Positions 15,320-25,040 are shown, numbered from the stretch's first letter. The stretch: DNA of 64,000 nt from JAOXRU01 sp965247735 (GCA_965247735.1 CBDFHN010000002.1:1550001-1614000), one strand, 5' to 3'. Made by a program: numbers and translations. Notes: generated from the sequence alone by a model not told the origin.

Positions 15320-17878
15320 TTGAGAAACATTTTAGCAAAAATAACTTTAATCTTATTAATTTTAATAATTAGTTCTTGTAATGCAGTAAAACGTGTTCAT
15401 GAAGATAACTTATTATTGACCAAAAACACCATTACTGTTGATGGAAAAAAAATTAATAGCGAGGAAGTAAAAAGTCTTATTCACCAAAGGCCTAACAGTA
15501 CTTTGCTAGGTTTTCCGCTACGCCTTAACATCTATAATTCTGCAAAGGAAAATTCAGATTCTATACTTAATAATAGGCTTGAAAAAAAACTTTTAGAAAA
15601 TGGTTTTTGGCAAAAAACATTGTCAAAAAAACAATTTATAGAATGGTACAACTATAAAAAAGGGTGGCATAATTGGAGAAAAAAAACTGGTGAAGCCCCA
15701 ACAATAATCAACCCTTTACTGTCTCAAAAAACATTGAATCGCCTTCAAACCTATTATGGTAGTAAAGGCTACTTTAATAATACTGCTACATTTAAAATAG
15801 ATACCTTAAAAAGAAAAAAAAGAGGAGATCTTAGTTATGATGTAAAACTCGGAGCACCATATTTTATAGATTCTCTAGCAACACAAATTTCTTCAAAAGA
15901 CATAGAAAAACTCTACGAACAATCAAAACCGCTGTCTTTAATAAAAAAGGGTGATCAATTTAACCTTTTTCTGTTTGAAAAAGAAAGGGCAAGAATTGCT
16001 ACCTATTTTAAAAACAATGGAGTTTATAATTTTCAAGAAAGTGCAATAGTTTTTGATATTAGCAGAGATACTGTGCTCACAAATAATGATCAAAAAACTA
16101 CTGCCAGATTAGAAATTGGTGATCTTATTGAAAGAAATGAAAACCAAACTATAATAAGCCCATATACCATTTATAAAAACGAAAAAATTAATATTTACGC
16201 AGATTACATTGTAGGGGCTTCACCAGATTCGCTACAATCTATCAACTACAATAACTACACTATTTTTTACAAAGACAAGCTAAAATACAGTCCAAAAGCA
16301 CTTACAAATGCCATCTTTATGAAAAAAGATTCTGTTTATAATGATTTAGAACGTATCAGAACTTATAAACAAATCAGTAATCTAAGAACTTTTAAATACC
16401 CAAATATTACATTTATACAAGATAGTAGTAAGACCAAACTTACAACCAACATTTATTTATCAGCAAGACCACGGTTTTCGTTTGAACACAATTTTGATAT
16501 TTCGCACTCAAACATACAAGACTACGGAATATCGTACCGAACATCACTTATTAGTCGAAATGCTTTTGGAGGTGCTGAAACACTAGAAATATCCGCTAGA
16601 GGTACACTTGGTGCTTCCTCAAAAGATGCTGCAGCTGGCGACAATACTTTTTTTAACATCTCTGAGATTGGTGGAGATATTAATATTTATTTTCCTCGCA
16701 TCCTATTTCCCTTTAATACCAATCGTATCATTCCAAAACATATGTTCCCACAAACAGTAATTTCTGCTGGAACAAGTATTCAAAAAAATATTGGTCTTGA
16801 TAAACAAACCTTTAATGCTGATATAAAATACAATTGGGATTCTTCTTCTTTAGTAAAAAATGTGCTTGAATTGCTAAATATTCAATTTGTAAAAAACTTA
16901 AACCCAAATAATTTTTATAATGTTTATGAAAGTACCTATAACCAACTTAATGGGATAGCGAACAATGAACTTTACACTATAAATCCAGACTATTTCGATA
17001 CTAACAACTTAACTATTCCTTCTGGAACAACTAACTTTATTAATGATGTGCTTAACACCAGTGGTGGTCCAATTCCATCAACAAGTGATGATTATAGAAG
17101 TGTCTTAAGTATTTTTGAGCGGGAAAAAAGATTAACAGTAAACGAGCTTATTTTTGGGTCGAGCTTTACTTACACTAGAAACAACAGAAAAAATATTAAT
17201 GATGAAGATTTTTCACAATTAAGAATAAAGCTAGAAAGCGCTGGTAATTTACTTTCACTACTATCTAATGTAACAGATTTATCAAAAAATGATAGTGGAA
17301 ATAAAATGATTTTTGATGTGCCCTTTGCACAATATATTAAAACAGAAGTAGACTATATTAAACACTGGACTATAGGCCGTAGCGATGTTGTTGCTTTTAG
17401 GAGTTTTGCAGGTATTGCAATACCCTATGGCAATTCTGACTTTGTACCTTTTTCAAGAAGTTATTTTGGAGGTGGGTCTAATGATAACAGAGCTTGGAAT
17501 GCTTATTCACTTGGCCCTGGGCGATCCCAATTTCAGTTAGATTTTAATGAAGCTAATTTTAAACTTGCTTTTAATTTAGAATATCGATTTAATATATTTG
17601 GTAATTTTAATGGGGCTTTATTTGCCGATGCAGGAAACATATGGTATGCTTTTGATAACGAAACTGATCCTGACAAAAAATTTAATGGTATAGAATCCCT
17701 TAAAGATATTGCCATAGGATCTGGTTTTGGAATCCGTTATGATTTTAACTATTTTATCATCAGACTAGATCTAGGCTTTAAAACATATAATCCACAATTA
17801 GACGAATCTAAACGTTGGTTTTATGACTATAATTTTAAAAATGTAGTTTATCAATTTGGTATTAATTATCCTTTTTAA
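15320..17878 (+). CDS. tamL: TamL: lipidated TamA/BamA-family outer-membrane protein
   Basis: An 852-residue Omp85-superfamily protein. The N-terminal lipoprotein signal ends ILIISSCNAVKR (lipid-modified Cys20), a Bacteroidetes peculiarity of TamA-like proteins. POTRA-like repeats occupy roughly residues 25-370, followed by a 16-strand barrel. The barrel includes the lid-loop motif region YFGGGSNDNRAWNAYSLGPG and ends YQFGINYPF with a terminal Phe. It acts with TamB in outer-membrane assembly or lipid transport. Translation starts at TTG 15320; no in-frame ATG lies near enough to preserve the signal peptide. Confidence 0.9.
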   Translation: MRNILAKITLILLILIISSCNAVKRVHEDNLLLTKNTITVDGKKINSEEVKSLIHQRPNSTLLGFPLRLNIYNSAKENSDSILNNRLEKKLLENGFWQKTLSKKQFIEWYNYKKGWHNWRKKTGEAPTIINPLLSQKTLNRLQTYYGSKGYFNNTATFKIDTLKRKKRGDLSYDVKLGAPYFIDSLATQISSKDIEKLYEQSKPLSLIKKGDQFNLFLFEKERARIATYFKNNGVYNFQESAIVFDISRDTVLTNNDQKTTARLEIGDLIERNENQTIISPYTIYKNEKINIYADYIVGASPDSLQSINYNNYTIFYKDKLKYSPKALTNAIFMKKDSVYNDLERIRTYKQISNLRTFKYPNITFIQDSSKTKLTTNIYLSARPRFSFEHNFDISHSNIQDYGISYRTSLISRNAFGGAETLEISARGTLGASSKDAAAGDNTFFNISEIGGDINIYFPRILFPFNTNRIIPKHMFPQTVISAGTSIQKNIGLDKQTFNADIKYNWDSSSLVKNVLELLNIQFVKNLNPNNFYNVYESTYNQLNGIANNELYTINPDYFDTNNLTIPSGTTNFINDVLNTSGGPIPSTSDDYRSVLSIFEREKRLTVNELIFGSSFTYTRNNRKNINDEDFSQLRIKLESAGNLLSLLSNVTDLSKNDSGNKMIFDVPFAQYIKTEVDYIKHWTIGRSDVVAFRSFAGIAIPYGNSDFVPFSRSYFGGGSNDNRAWNAYSLGPGRSQFQLDFNEANFKLAFNLEYRFNIFGNFNGALFADAGNIWYAFDNETDPDKKFNGIESLKDIAIGSGFGIRYDFNYFIIRLDLGFKTYNPQLDESKRWFYDYNFKNVVYQFGINYPF

Positions 17879-18029
17879 AAACAAGCAAAAAGGGCAAAAC
17901 AAAACGGTCTTTTTTTCACAATTCGCCCCTCATTTTGTTGCTTCCTAACACTATAACGTTATTTTGTTTCCGATATCGTTTTCGCATATTTTTATGCATA
18001 TACCAGCACTTAAATGTATTTAAAATCAC

Positions 18030-18037
18030 TACTTTTG
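18030..18037 (+). promoter_or_regulatory. fbaA -7 promoter box
   Basis: TACTTTTG fits TAnnTTTG and lies 37 bp before the fbaA ATG. The rest of the 196-bp tamL-fbaA spacer is AT-rich and shows nothing else. Confidence 0.5.
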
Positions 18038-18074
18038 ATGTCAACAGAACTAATAATCTAATTTAAAATAAAAG

Positions 18075-19142
18075 ATGAGTCACAACATTAAACCGGGAGT
18101 TGCAACAGGAGATGATGTTCAAGCAATTTTCAATTATGCCAAAGAAAAAGGATTTGCATTACCAGCTGTAAACGTTATTGGATCTAGTAACACTAATGCA
18201 GTTATGGAAACTGCAGCTGCTTTAAACGCTCCAGTAATTATACAATTCTCTAATGGAGGTGCTCAATTTAACGCAGGTAAAGGTCTTTCTAATGATGGTC
18301 AGAAAGCAGCTATTGCAGGAGCAGTTGCTGGCGCAAAACACATTCATGAAATGGCAGCATTATATGGTGCTACTGTAATTTTACATACAGACCATTGTGC
18401 AAAAAAATTATTACCTTGGATAGATGGTTTATTAACTGCTAGTGAAAAATTCTACGCTGAAACTGGAAAACCATTATATAGTTCTCATATGATTGACCTT
18501 TCTGAGGAACCAATTGAAGAGAATATCGAAATTTGTAAAGAATATCTTGCTCGTATGAGTAAAATGGGTATGACTTTAGAAATTGAATTAGGAATTACAG
18601 GAGGTGAAGAAGATGGTGTTGACAATACTGATGTTGACGATTCTAAATTATACACACAACCAGAAGAAGTTGCCTATGCATACGAAGAGCTTTCTAAAAT
18701 AAGTCCAAAATTTACCATTGCAGCAGCATTTGGTAATGTACATGGGGTTTATAAGCCTGGAAATGTAAAATTAACTCCAAAAATCCTTAAAAACTCTCAA
18801 GAGTTTATCACCAAAAAATATGGTGTAGAACAGAATCATATTGATTTTGTTTTCCACGGTGGATCTGGGTCTACAGTTGAAGAAATTAGAGAAGCTATCG
18901 GATATGGTGTTATCAAAATGAATATCGATACTGATTTGCAATATGCATACCTAGAAGGCTCTAGAAACTATATCCTTGAGAAAAAAGAATATTTAAAAGC
19001 ACAAATAGGAAACCCTGATGGGGCTGATATTCCTAACAAAAAATTCTATGATCCAAGAGTATGGGTTAGAGAAAGTGAAAAAACTTTTTCTACACGTTTA
19101 AAACAAGCTTTTGAAGATCTAAACAACATCAATACCTTGTAG
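18075..19142 (+). CDS. fbaA: Class II fructose-1,6-bisphosphate aldolase
   Basis: A 355-residue zinc-dependent aldolase of the class IIA (E. coli FbaA) subgroup, which cleaves fructose-1,6-bisphosphate in glycolysis and works in reverse in gluconeogenesis. The metal and phosphate residues lie in HTDHCAKKLLPW, in GVDNTDVDDSKLYT, in AAFGNVHGVYKPGNVKL, in DFVFHGGSGST and in GVIKMNIDTDLQYAY. Length and order are normal. It is transcribed alone, with its own promoter and a strong terminator. Confidence 0.97.
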   Translation: MSHNIKPGVATGDDVQAIFNYAKEKGFALPAVNVIGSSNTNAVMETAAALNAPVIIQFSNGGAQFNAGKGLSNDGQKAAIAGAVAGAKHIHEMAALYGATVILHTDHCAKKLLPWIDGLLTASEKFYAETGKPLYSSHMIDLSEEPIEENIEICKEYLARMSKMGMTLEIELGITGGEEDGVDNTDVDDSKLYTQPEEVAYAYEELSKISPKFTIAAAFGNVHGVYKPGNVKLTPKILKNSQEFITKKYGVEQNHIDFVFHGGSGSTVEEIREAIGYGVIKMNIDTDLQYAYLEGSRNYILEKKEYLKAQIGNPDGADIPNKKFYDPRVWVRESEKTFSTRLKQAFEDLNNINTL

Positions 19143-19168
19143 TTTTTCAACATAAAAACATATTAAAA

Positions 19169-19205
19169 CAAACACGAAATATTTTTTTATTTCGTGTTTG
19201 TTTGT
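19169..19205 (+). terminator. Strong intrinsic terminator of fbaA
   Basis: Arms CAAACACGAAAT (19169-19180) and ATTTCGTGTTTG (19189-19200) form a perfect 12-bp stem. T-rich sequence follows. Confidence 0.9.
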
Positions 19206-19345
19206 TTTTAACCATATCGGTAAGCCTTTTATCTGTACCGAAATCTAGTACAAAACAAAATTTTTCTAAAAATCGTGTGTTTTAGTGCAGGCACTAAACT
19301 AGAATTTATTAATATTGCCAATATAATCATAGAACAGAAAGATGT

Positions 19346-20206
19346 ATGGCTTGGTTTAAAAGAAAAGAAAAAGGAATTCAAACGTCTACGGAGCAAAAAA
19401 AAGACACTCCTAAAGGGCTGTGGTATAAATCCCCAACAGGAAAAATTGTTGATTCAGAAGAGCTTGCTGCTAATTTATATGTAAGTCCAGAAGACGATTA
19501 CCATGTTAGAATTGGAAGTAAAGAGTATTTTGAAATTCTTTTTGATGACAATAAATTCAAAGAATTAGATAAAAATTTAACTTCAAAAGATCCGTTAAAA
19601 TTTGAAGACACAAAAAAATATACAGATCGTTTAAAGGCCGCTCAAGAAAAAACTGGCCTTAAAGATGCTGTAAAAACTGGAGTAGGAAAATCTAACGGTA
19701 AAGATTTAGTAATTGCCTGTATGGATTTCACCTTTATAGGAGGATCTATGGGTAGTGTTGTAGGTGAAAAAATCACTAGAGCTGTTGATTATGCAATCAA
19801 AAACAAACTTCCATTTTTAATGATTTCTAAATCTGGAGGAGCAAGAATGATGGAAGCCGCATTATCTTTAATGCAATTGGCAAAAACATCAGCAAAATTA
19901 GCACAACTTGCAGAAGCAAAATTACCATATATATCCTTATGTACAGATCCTACCACTGGTGGTACTACTGCTTCATATGCTATGCTTGGAGATATTAATG
20001 TAGGAGAACCTGGAGCCTTAATTGGTTTTGCAGGCCCTAGAATTGTAAAAGATACTACTGGAAAAGATTTACCAGATGGTTTCCAAACATCAGAATTCTT
20101 AAAAGAACACGGTTTCTTAGATTTTATATCTCATCGAAGTCAGCTTAAGCAAAAAATAAATCTCTATCTTGATTTAATTCAGAATCAACCCTTGAGAGCT
20201 TCATAA
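19346..20206 (+). CDS. accD: Acetyl-CoA carboxylase carboxyltransferase, beta subunit
   Basis: A 286-residue AccD that transfers the carboxyl group from biotin to acetyl-CoA in the first step of fatty-acid synthesis. The core is clear: VACMDFTFIGGSMGSVVGEK, then PFLMISKSGGARMMEAALSL, then TDPTTGGTTASYAMLGD and GALIGFAGPRIVKDTTG. The N-terminal four-cysteine zinc ribbon of the E. coli enzyme is replaced by LWYKSPTGKI and LYVSPEDDY, with no cysteines, while the surrounding spacing is kept. The ATG at 19346 gives the usual MAWFKRKEKG start. Confidence 0.95.
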   Translation: MAWFKRKEKGIQTSTEQKKDTPKGLWYKSPTGKIVDSEELAANLYVSPEDDYHVRIGSKEYFEILFDDNKFKELDKNLTSKDPLKFEDTKKYTDRLKAAQEKTGLKDAVKTGVGKSNGKDLVIACMDFTFIGGSMGSVVGEKITRAVDYAIKNKLPFLMISKSGGARMMEAALSLMQLAKTSAKLAQLAEAKLPYISLCTDPTTGGTTASYAMLGDINVGEPGALIGFAGPRIVKDTTGKDLPDGFQTSEFLKEHGFLDFISHRSQLKQKINLYLDLIQNQPLRAS

Positions 20207-20212
20207 AAAACA

Positions 20213-20246
20213 AAAAAGGCGAAATCAATTGATTTCGCCTTTTTTG
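20213..20246 (+). terminator. Intrinsic terminator of accD
   Basis: A near-perfect palindrome centred at 20228/20229, with AGGCGAAATCA facing TGATTTCGCCT, an A run before and a T run after. It can act in both directions. Confidence 0.9.
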
Positions 20247-20315
20247 TTTAGTAGTGCGTACAAAATATTAAGACAGGTTGCGATTTAAAATTGGAAAATC
20301 AAAGCCTGTTTTTGT

Positions 20316-20386
20316 GTAAGGGATAGTAGCTAGCTACCGTGTAGCGCGTATAGCCCGACCCGAAACTTTTGTGTAGGGTTACACCC
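20316..20386. repeat. Intergenic repeat (family 2), copy 2, inverted
   Basis: On the minus strand this contains GGGTCGGGCTATACG and ends ACTATCCCTTAC, matching the block at 2890-2972. The middle section differs and includes the palindrome TAGCTAGCTA. It fills most of the accD-rpsO spacer. Confidence 0.6.
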
Positions 20387-20479
20387 AGAAAATTTATGTC
20401 ATTAAGACCAACTAGTTCCAAAAAAAAATCAATTCTCCCTTTTCTAACTCGTCATTCCACCTATTACAAAAGAAATCCA

Positions 20480-20487
20480 TATATTTG
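20480..20487 (+). promoter_or_regulatory. rpsO -7 promoter box
   Basis: TATATTTG is a perfect TAnnTTTG match, 57 bp upstream of the rpsO ATG. Confidence 0.6.
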
Positions 20488-20544
20488 CACCGCGTTTATA
20501 AAAATTATAATCGTTTACATAAAAATCATTTAAAGAATATTGGC

Positions 20545-20814
20545 ATGTATTTAACAAAAGAAGTTAAAGAAGGAATTTTCAAAAAACACGGTAACGCTGA
20601 AAAAAACACTGGATCTGCTGAAGGGCAAATCGCATTGTTTACGTTCAGAATTAACCACCTAACGGAACACTTAAAAAAGAATCGTAAAGATTACAATACA
20701 GAGCGTTCACTAGTAAAACTTGTTGGTAAAAGAAGAAGTTTACTTGACTATTTGTACAAAAAGGATATCTTAAGATACCGTGCAATTGTTAAAGAATTAG
20801 GTTTAAGAAAATAA
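20545..20814 (+). CDS. rpsO: 30S ribosomal protein S15
   Basis: An 89-residue S15 that binds the central domain of 16S rRNA and can repress its own translation. MYLTKEVKEGIFKKHGNAEK, GSAEGQIALFTFRINHLTEH and the conserved SLVKLVGKRRSLLDYL are diagnostic. The start at 20545 is preferred over an upstream in-frame ATG that would add 20 non-conserved residues. It precedes pnp, the usual bacterial rpsO-pnp order, with its own terminator between. Confidence 0.97.
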   Translation: MYLTKEVKEGIFKKHGNAEKNTGSAEGQIALFTFRINHLTEHLKKNRKDYNTERSLVKLVGKRRSLLDYLYKKDILRYRAIVKELGLRK

Positions 20815-20819
20815 GATTT

Positions 20820-20852
20820 AAAGAGGCAAGAATATTCTTGCCTCTTTTTTAT
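20820..20852 (+). terminator. Terminator between rpsO and pnp
   Basis: AAGAGGCAAGAAT facing ATTCTTGCCTCTT, followed by a run of T. The 160-bp pnp leader beyond it holds a CA-rich unstructured stretch (20936-20968), then CCTGATT facing AATCGGG, which could form a hairpin just before the pnp start. Confidence 0.85.
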
Positions 20853-21012
20853 TCCTCTTCATGGGGATTCTTTTAAAAGAGTACCTTGTAGCAATACAAG
20901 ATTTAAAAAAGCAGTTTCATAGTTTTTCATTGGGCACAACAACACACACAACACAACAACACGTTTAACCCACCTGATTACAAATTAACAATCGGGTATA
21001 ATAAAAAACTTA

Positions 21013-23199
21013 ATGATTCCAAAAGTATTTAAAGAGGTCATAGACCTTGGAGATGGGCGTACCATTTCAATTGAAACAGGAAAACTAGCCAAGCAAGCGC
21101 ATGGTTCTGTAGTCGTACAAATGGGAAAAGCAATGTTGCTTTGTACCGTAGTATCTTCATACAAAGCTAGCAACTTAGACTTTTTACCATTAACGGTAGA
21201 TTATCGTGAGAAATTTGCTGCTGCAGGTAGATATCCTGGAGGTTTCTTCAAAAGAGAAGCAAGACCAAGTAACGAAGAAATTCTTACGATGCGTTTAGTG
21301 GACCGTGTATTGCGTCCATTATTCCCAAAAGATTACCATGCGGACACACAAGTTATGATACAGTTAATGTCTCATGACGAAGATGTAATGCCAGATGCAC
21401 TAGCAGGTTTAGCAGCATCAGCAGCAATACAACTTAGTGATTTCCCATTTGAATGTGCAATTTCTGAAGCTCGTGTAGCACGTATCAACGGAGAATTCAT
21501 GATCAACCCTAGTAGAGCACAATTAGCAGAAGCAGACATCGATATGATGATTGGTGCATCGGCTGATTCTGTAATGATGGTTGAAGGTGAAATGGATGAG
21601 TGTTCTGAAGAAGAAATGGCAGAAGCAATTAAATTTGCTCATGAAGCTATTAAAGTTCAGATTGCTGCGCAAATAAGATTAGCTGAAGCTTTCGGTAAAA
21701 AAGAAGTTCGTGAGTACGAACCAGAAGATACCAATGAAGAATTAGCAGCACAAATTCTGAAACTAGCATACCAAAAATGCTATGATGTTGCTAAAAAAGG
21801 AACAGGAAAAGAAGAAAGAAGTTTAGCGTTTTCTGAAATTAAAGAAGAAATTGTAGCTACTTTTTCTGAAGAAGAACAAGAAGAAAAAGCAGGACTTATC
21901 TCTAAGTATTTTTCAAAAGCACAAAAAGAAGCAATACGAGACCTTACCCTTAAAGAAGGATTACGATTAGACGGTAGAAAAACTACAGACATTAGACCAA
22001 TCTGGTGTGAAGTAGACTATTTACCATCTACACACGGATCTGCTATCTTTACAAGAGGAGAAACTCAAGCATTAGCAACAGTTACTTTAGGTACATCTAG
22101 AGAAGCTAACCAAATAGACATGCCTACACATCAAGGTGAAGAAACATTCTATTTACATTATAACTTCCCTCCTTTCTGTACTGGAGAAGCACGTCCATTA
22201 CGAGGTACTTCTAGAAGAGAAATTGGTCACGGAAACTTAGCACAACGTGCATTAAAAGGAATGATACCTGCTGACTGTCCTTACACGGTAAGAGTAGTTG
22301 CTGAAGTATTAGAATCTAACGGTTCTTCTTCTATGGCAACAGTTTGTTCTGGAACAATGGCATTAATGGATGCTGGGGTACAATTAAAGAAACCAGTTTC
22401 TGGTATCGCTATGGGATTGATTTCTGATGGAACAAACCACGCTGTACTTTCTGATATCTTAGGAGATGAAGATCACCTTGGAGATATGGACTTTAAGATT
22501 ACTGGTACTGCCGATGGTATTACTGCCTGTCAGATGGATATTAAAATCAAAGGACTTTCGTATGAGATTTTAGTAAAAGCATTGCAACAAGCAAGAGATG
22601 GTCGTCTTCATATTTTAGGAAAATTAACGGATACTATTGCTACATCTAATGCAGATGTTAAAGCACATGCTCCTAAAATGGTTACTAGAACTATTCCTGG
22701 AGACTTTATTGGTGCATTAATTGGACCTGGAGGAAAAGTAATTCAAGAATTACAGAAAACTACTGGAACAACAATCGTTATTAACGAAGATCCTGTTACA
22801 GAAGAAGGTATTGTTGAAATACTTGGTACTGATCAAGAAGGAATTGATGCGGTATTAGCTAAAATTGAATCTATTACATTTAAGCCTGTAAAAGGAGACA
22901 ACTACGAAGTTAAAGTTGTTAAAATGTTAGATTTTGGAGCTGTAGTAGAATATTTAGATGCGCCAGGAAACGAAGTTTTATTACATATTTCAGAATTGGC
23001 ATGGGAACGTACCGATAATGTTACTGATGTAGTAAACATGGGAGACCAATTTGAAGTAAAATACTTTGGTGTTGACCCAAGAACTAGAAAAGAAAAAGTT
23101 TCTAGAAAAGCATTATTACCTAGACCACCTAGAGAAGACAAACCTAGAGAGGACAGACCTAGTCGTAGTAACGATAGAGACAGAAAACCTAGAGACTAG
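21013..23199 (+). CDS. pnp: Polynucleotide phosphorylase
   Basis: A 728-residue 3'-to-5' exoribonuclease that degrades RNA phosphorolytically. Two RNase PH domains (about 1-230 and 320-540) flank the helical linker. The second carries FPPFCTGEARPLRGTSRREIGHG and the metal-binding region LGDEDHLGDMDFK. The KH domain has IPGDFIGALIGPGGKVIQEL, and the S1 domain follows. The C-terminus is a charged Arg/Asp-rich tail of about 25 residues, possibly disordered and RNA-binding. It is located directly after rpsO. Confidence 0.97.
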   Translation: MIPKVFKEVIDLGDGRTISIETGKLAKQAHGSVVVQMGKAMLLCTVVSSYKASNLDFLPLTVDYREKFAAAGRYPGGFFKREARPSNEEILTMRLVDRVLRPLFPKDYHADTQVMIQLMSHDEDVMPDALAGLAASAAIQLSDFPFECAISEARVARINGEFMINPSRAQLAEADIDMMIGASADSVMMVEGEMDECSEEEMAEAIKFAHEAIKVQIAAQIRLAEAFGKKEVREYEPEDTNEELAAQILKLAYQKCYDVAKKGTGKEERSLAFSEIKEEIVATFSEEEQEEKAGLISKYFSKAQKEAIRDLTLKEGLRLDGRKTTDIRPIWCEVDYLPSTHGSAIFTRGETQALATVTLGTSREANQIDMPTHQGEETFYLHYNFPPFCTGEARPLRGTSRREIGHGNLAQRALKGMIPADCPYTVRVVAEVLESNGSSSMATVCSGTMALMDAGVQLKKPVSGIAMGLISDGTNHAVLSDILGDEDHLGDMDFKITGTADGITACQMDIKIKGLSYEILVKALQQARDGRLHILGKLTDTIATSNADVKAHAPKMVTRTIPGDFIGALIGPGGKVIQELQKTTGTTIVINEDPVTEEGIVEILGTDQEGIDAVLAKIESITFKPVKGDNYEVKVVKMLDFGAVVEYLDAPGNEVLLHISELAWERTDNVTDVVNMGDQFEVKYFGVDPRTRKEKVSRKALLPRPPREDKPREDRPSRSNDRDRKPRD

Positions 23200-23222
23200 T
23201 TCTCCAAGTTTTATAAATACTA

Positions 23223-23253
23223 AAAGAGGCATACAGAAATGTATGGCTCTTTT
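23223..23253. terminator. Bidirectional terminator between pnp and the convergent dehydrogenase gene
   Basis: AAAGAGGCATACA facing TGTATGGCTCTTT with a GAAA loop and T run. It lies between two convergent genes. Confidence 0.85.
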
Positions 23254-24465
23254 TTATGCTTTTCCATCAATATAATCTTGGAGATATTGATAGCGTTTGG
23301 TTAACTTTCCATCTTTTGTCATTCTTGCTCGCTCTAATACACCGGCTTTATCATCATTAAAAAATGCGGGAATAACATGTTCCAAAAAAGCGGCACCAAA
23401 ACCTACACTCGCGTCACTTGGTAACTCGCAAGGTAAATTATCAACTGCCATTACTGCAATAGCATTTTTAGCTTTAAAATCAACTTCTTTTTCCGCAATA
23501 GCATCATATCCATAAATAGGATCTGCTATGGTAGATGGTTTTATGGTAGTAGCTACTGGCCCATCTATATCACAGCTTACATCTGCAACTACAGAAATTT
23601 TAAAATCGGAAGATTTTACATCTTCTCTAGTATAAATATATGGAGCGCCATCACCAAAAAAATGACCTGCAATATAAAAATCACTCACTTTGGCAAAACG
23701 CATAAAATCGGACTTATAATCAGCAGCATTAGTATAAAAATCAGTTCTATCTAGCGATTTCCCATCTTTACGCTTGTTATATTCCAATACCGTAGGATTG
23801 CAATAAACAGGTTCTTGAAAATCTTTTGTTAAATACTCCAATACAGATACTTCTTTAAGCCCCATAGCATCCAACATTTCTTTAGCCCCTCCTCCTACTT
23901 TTCCTTTTCCAGTAAGTACAATTTTAATATTTGGCAGTTGTTTTTTTATCGCTTTCAACTCTTCAATTAATGCTTGTTGATCAGCCAATGTCTCTGCCTT
24001 AGCCATTTCAAACAATTCATGCTTTAACCCATAAGCTCTAAATCCATTATAGGCTCCTACAATACCAGCATAACGTCCAAAGGCAACCAAACGCCCCCCA
24101 TTGCTACTGGTAATAACTTCATGATCGTACAACTCAATATTCTTATCCAAAACAGCCTTTAGCAATCCTCTATTATAAGGCTGCATTTTTATGGTATGTG
24201 AAAAGAAAAAATATTTTTTATTAGGAATTAAATCAGCAATCGGTACCTCCTTTACGCCTATCATAACATCACAATCAGCGATATCAGCAACAACACTTAA
24301 TCCTTGAGCTGTATATTCTTGATCTTTAAATACACGAATAGGTGAACTTTCTACTGACAGCTCTGCATCAGGAAATTGAGACAACACTGTTTTACATGCT
24401 TCTGGTGACAGTACTACACGACGATCTGGCGGATTTTTACGCTCTCTGATAATTCCAAACTTCAT
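23254..24465 (-). CDS. Saccharopine/alanine dehydrogenase-like NAD(P)-dependent oxidoreductase
   Basis: A 403-residue enzyme of the alanine dehydrogenase/PNT/LYS1 superfamily. The N-terminal part KFGIIRERKNPPDRRVVLSP, with VKEVP near residue 73 and the region KKYFFFSHTIKMQPYN, fits the lysine-forming saccharopine dehydrogenase type. A Rossmann segment is visible at IKIVLTGKGKVGGGAKEML. Flavobacteria usually make lysine by the diaminopimelate route, so the physiological substrate is uncertain. It is encoded alone, divergent from ssrA. Confidence 0.8.
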   Translation of the reverse strand: MKFGIIRERKNPPDRRVVLSPEACKTVLSQFPDAELSVESSPIRVFKDQEYTAQGLSVVADIADCDVMIGVKEVPIADLIPNKKYFFFSHTIKMQPYNRGLLKAVLDKNIELYDHEVITSSNGGRLVAFGRYAGIVGAYNGFRAYGLKHELFEMAKAETLADQQALIEELKAIKKQLPNIKIVLTGKGKVGGGAKEMLDAMGLKEVSVLEYLTKDFQEPVYCNPTVLEYNKRKDGKSLDRTDFYTNAADYKSDFMRFAKVSDFYIAGHFFGDGAPYIYTREDVKSSDFKISVVADVSCDIDGPVATTIKPSTIADPIYGYDAIAEKEVDFKAKNAIAVMAVDNLPCELPSDASVGFGAAFLEHVIPAFFNDDKAGVLERARMTKDGKLTKRYQYLQDYIDGKA

Positions 24466-24527
24466 AAATAGGGTTTTGGTATAAATTTTGTTACAAATAT
24501 AACAGATGAATAAGTAATTTTTAGGTT

Positions 24528-24554
24528 TTGAACAAAAATTTTACAGTACATTTG
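24528..24554 (+). promoter_or_regulatory. ssrA promoter
   Basis: TACATTTG at 24547-24554 fits the -7 box TAnnTTTG, and a TTG (24528-24530) lies 16 bp upstream. Transcription would start about 30 bp downstream at or near the mature tmRNA 5' end. Confidence 0.6.
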
Positions 24555-24584
24555 CATTCTTAATTAGAAGTTCTTTAATTTATT

Positions 24585-24984
24585 GGGGTCGACCGGTTTT
24601 GACAGCGAGTCGAATTGGATTGTAAGCATGTCGAGCGCTGAATTACAGCTCGTAAATCTCATTTTTCATACTTTTAATAGGCGAGAATAACTACGCTTTA
24701 GCTGCATAATTGACCGAATTATAGTAAGTCAATGCCCAGTCTCTGTTAGACAGAGAAGCTGAATGTCTCCTGATAGCCCTTGTTGATGGCGATCTTATAT
24801 GAGGCACCATAAAAGTCAACATAGAAATTGTGAGGCTTCGCCGCAATTTTAAAACTAAAGAAGCTAAGCGTATGGTAGGCGGTTTTTGGTCAGCCATATG
24901 ATGAAAACCAATCAAAAACTAAACATGTAGAAAGCTTTGTAATTGCTTGTTTGGACGGGAGTTCGATTCTCCCCGACTCCACCA
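24585..24984 (+). ncRNA. ssrA: Transfer-messenger RNA (tmRNA)
   Basis: A 400-nt one-piece tmRNA that rescues stalled ribosomes and tags their products. The 5' end GGGGTCGACCGGTTTTGACA and 3' end GTTCGATTCTCCCCGACTCC-ACCA pair to form the tRNA-like acceptor stem with the T-loop. The tag reading frame (24680-24709) encodes GENNYALAA then TAA, the usual Flavobacteriia tag. CCA is encoded. The gene's 3' end is the insertion point of the integrase-bearing element that follows. Confidence 0.98.
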
Positions 24985-25004
24985 GTATGGTAATAAAATT
25001 ACCC

Positions 25005-25040
25005 AAACACCAGTAAACCTACGGTTTTACTGGTGTTTTC
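25005..25040 (+). terminator. Terminator of ssrA
   Basis: AAACACCAGTAAA facing TTTTACTGGTGTTT with a short loop, followed by T-rich sequence. It lies 20 bp after the encoded CCA. Confidence 0.8.
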
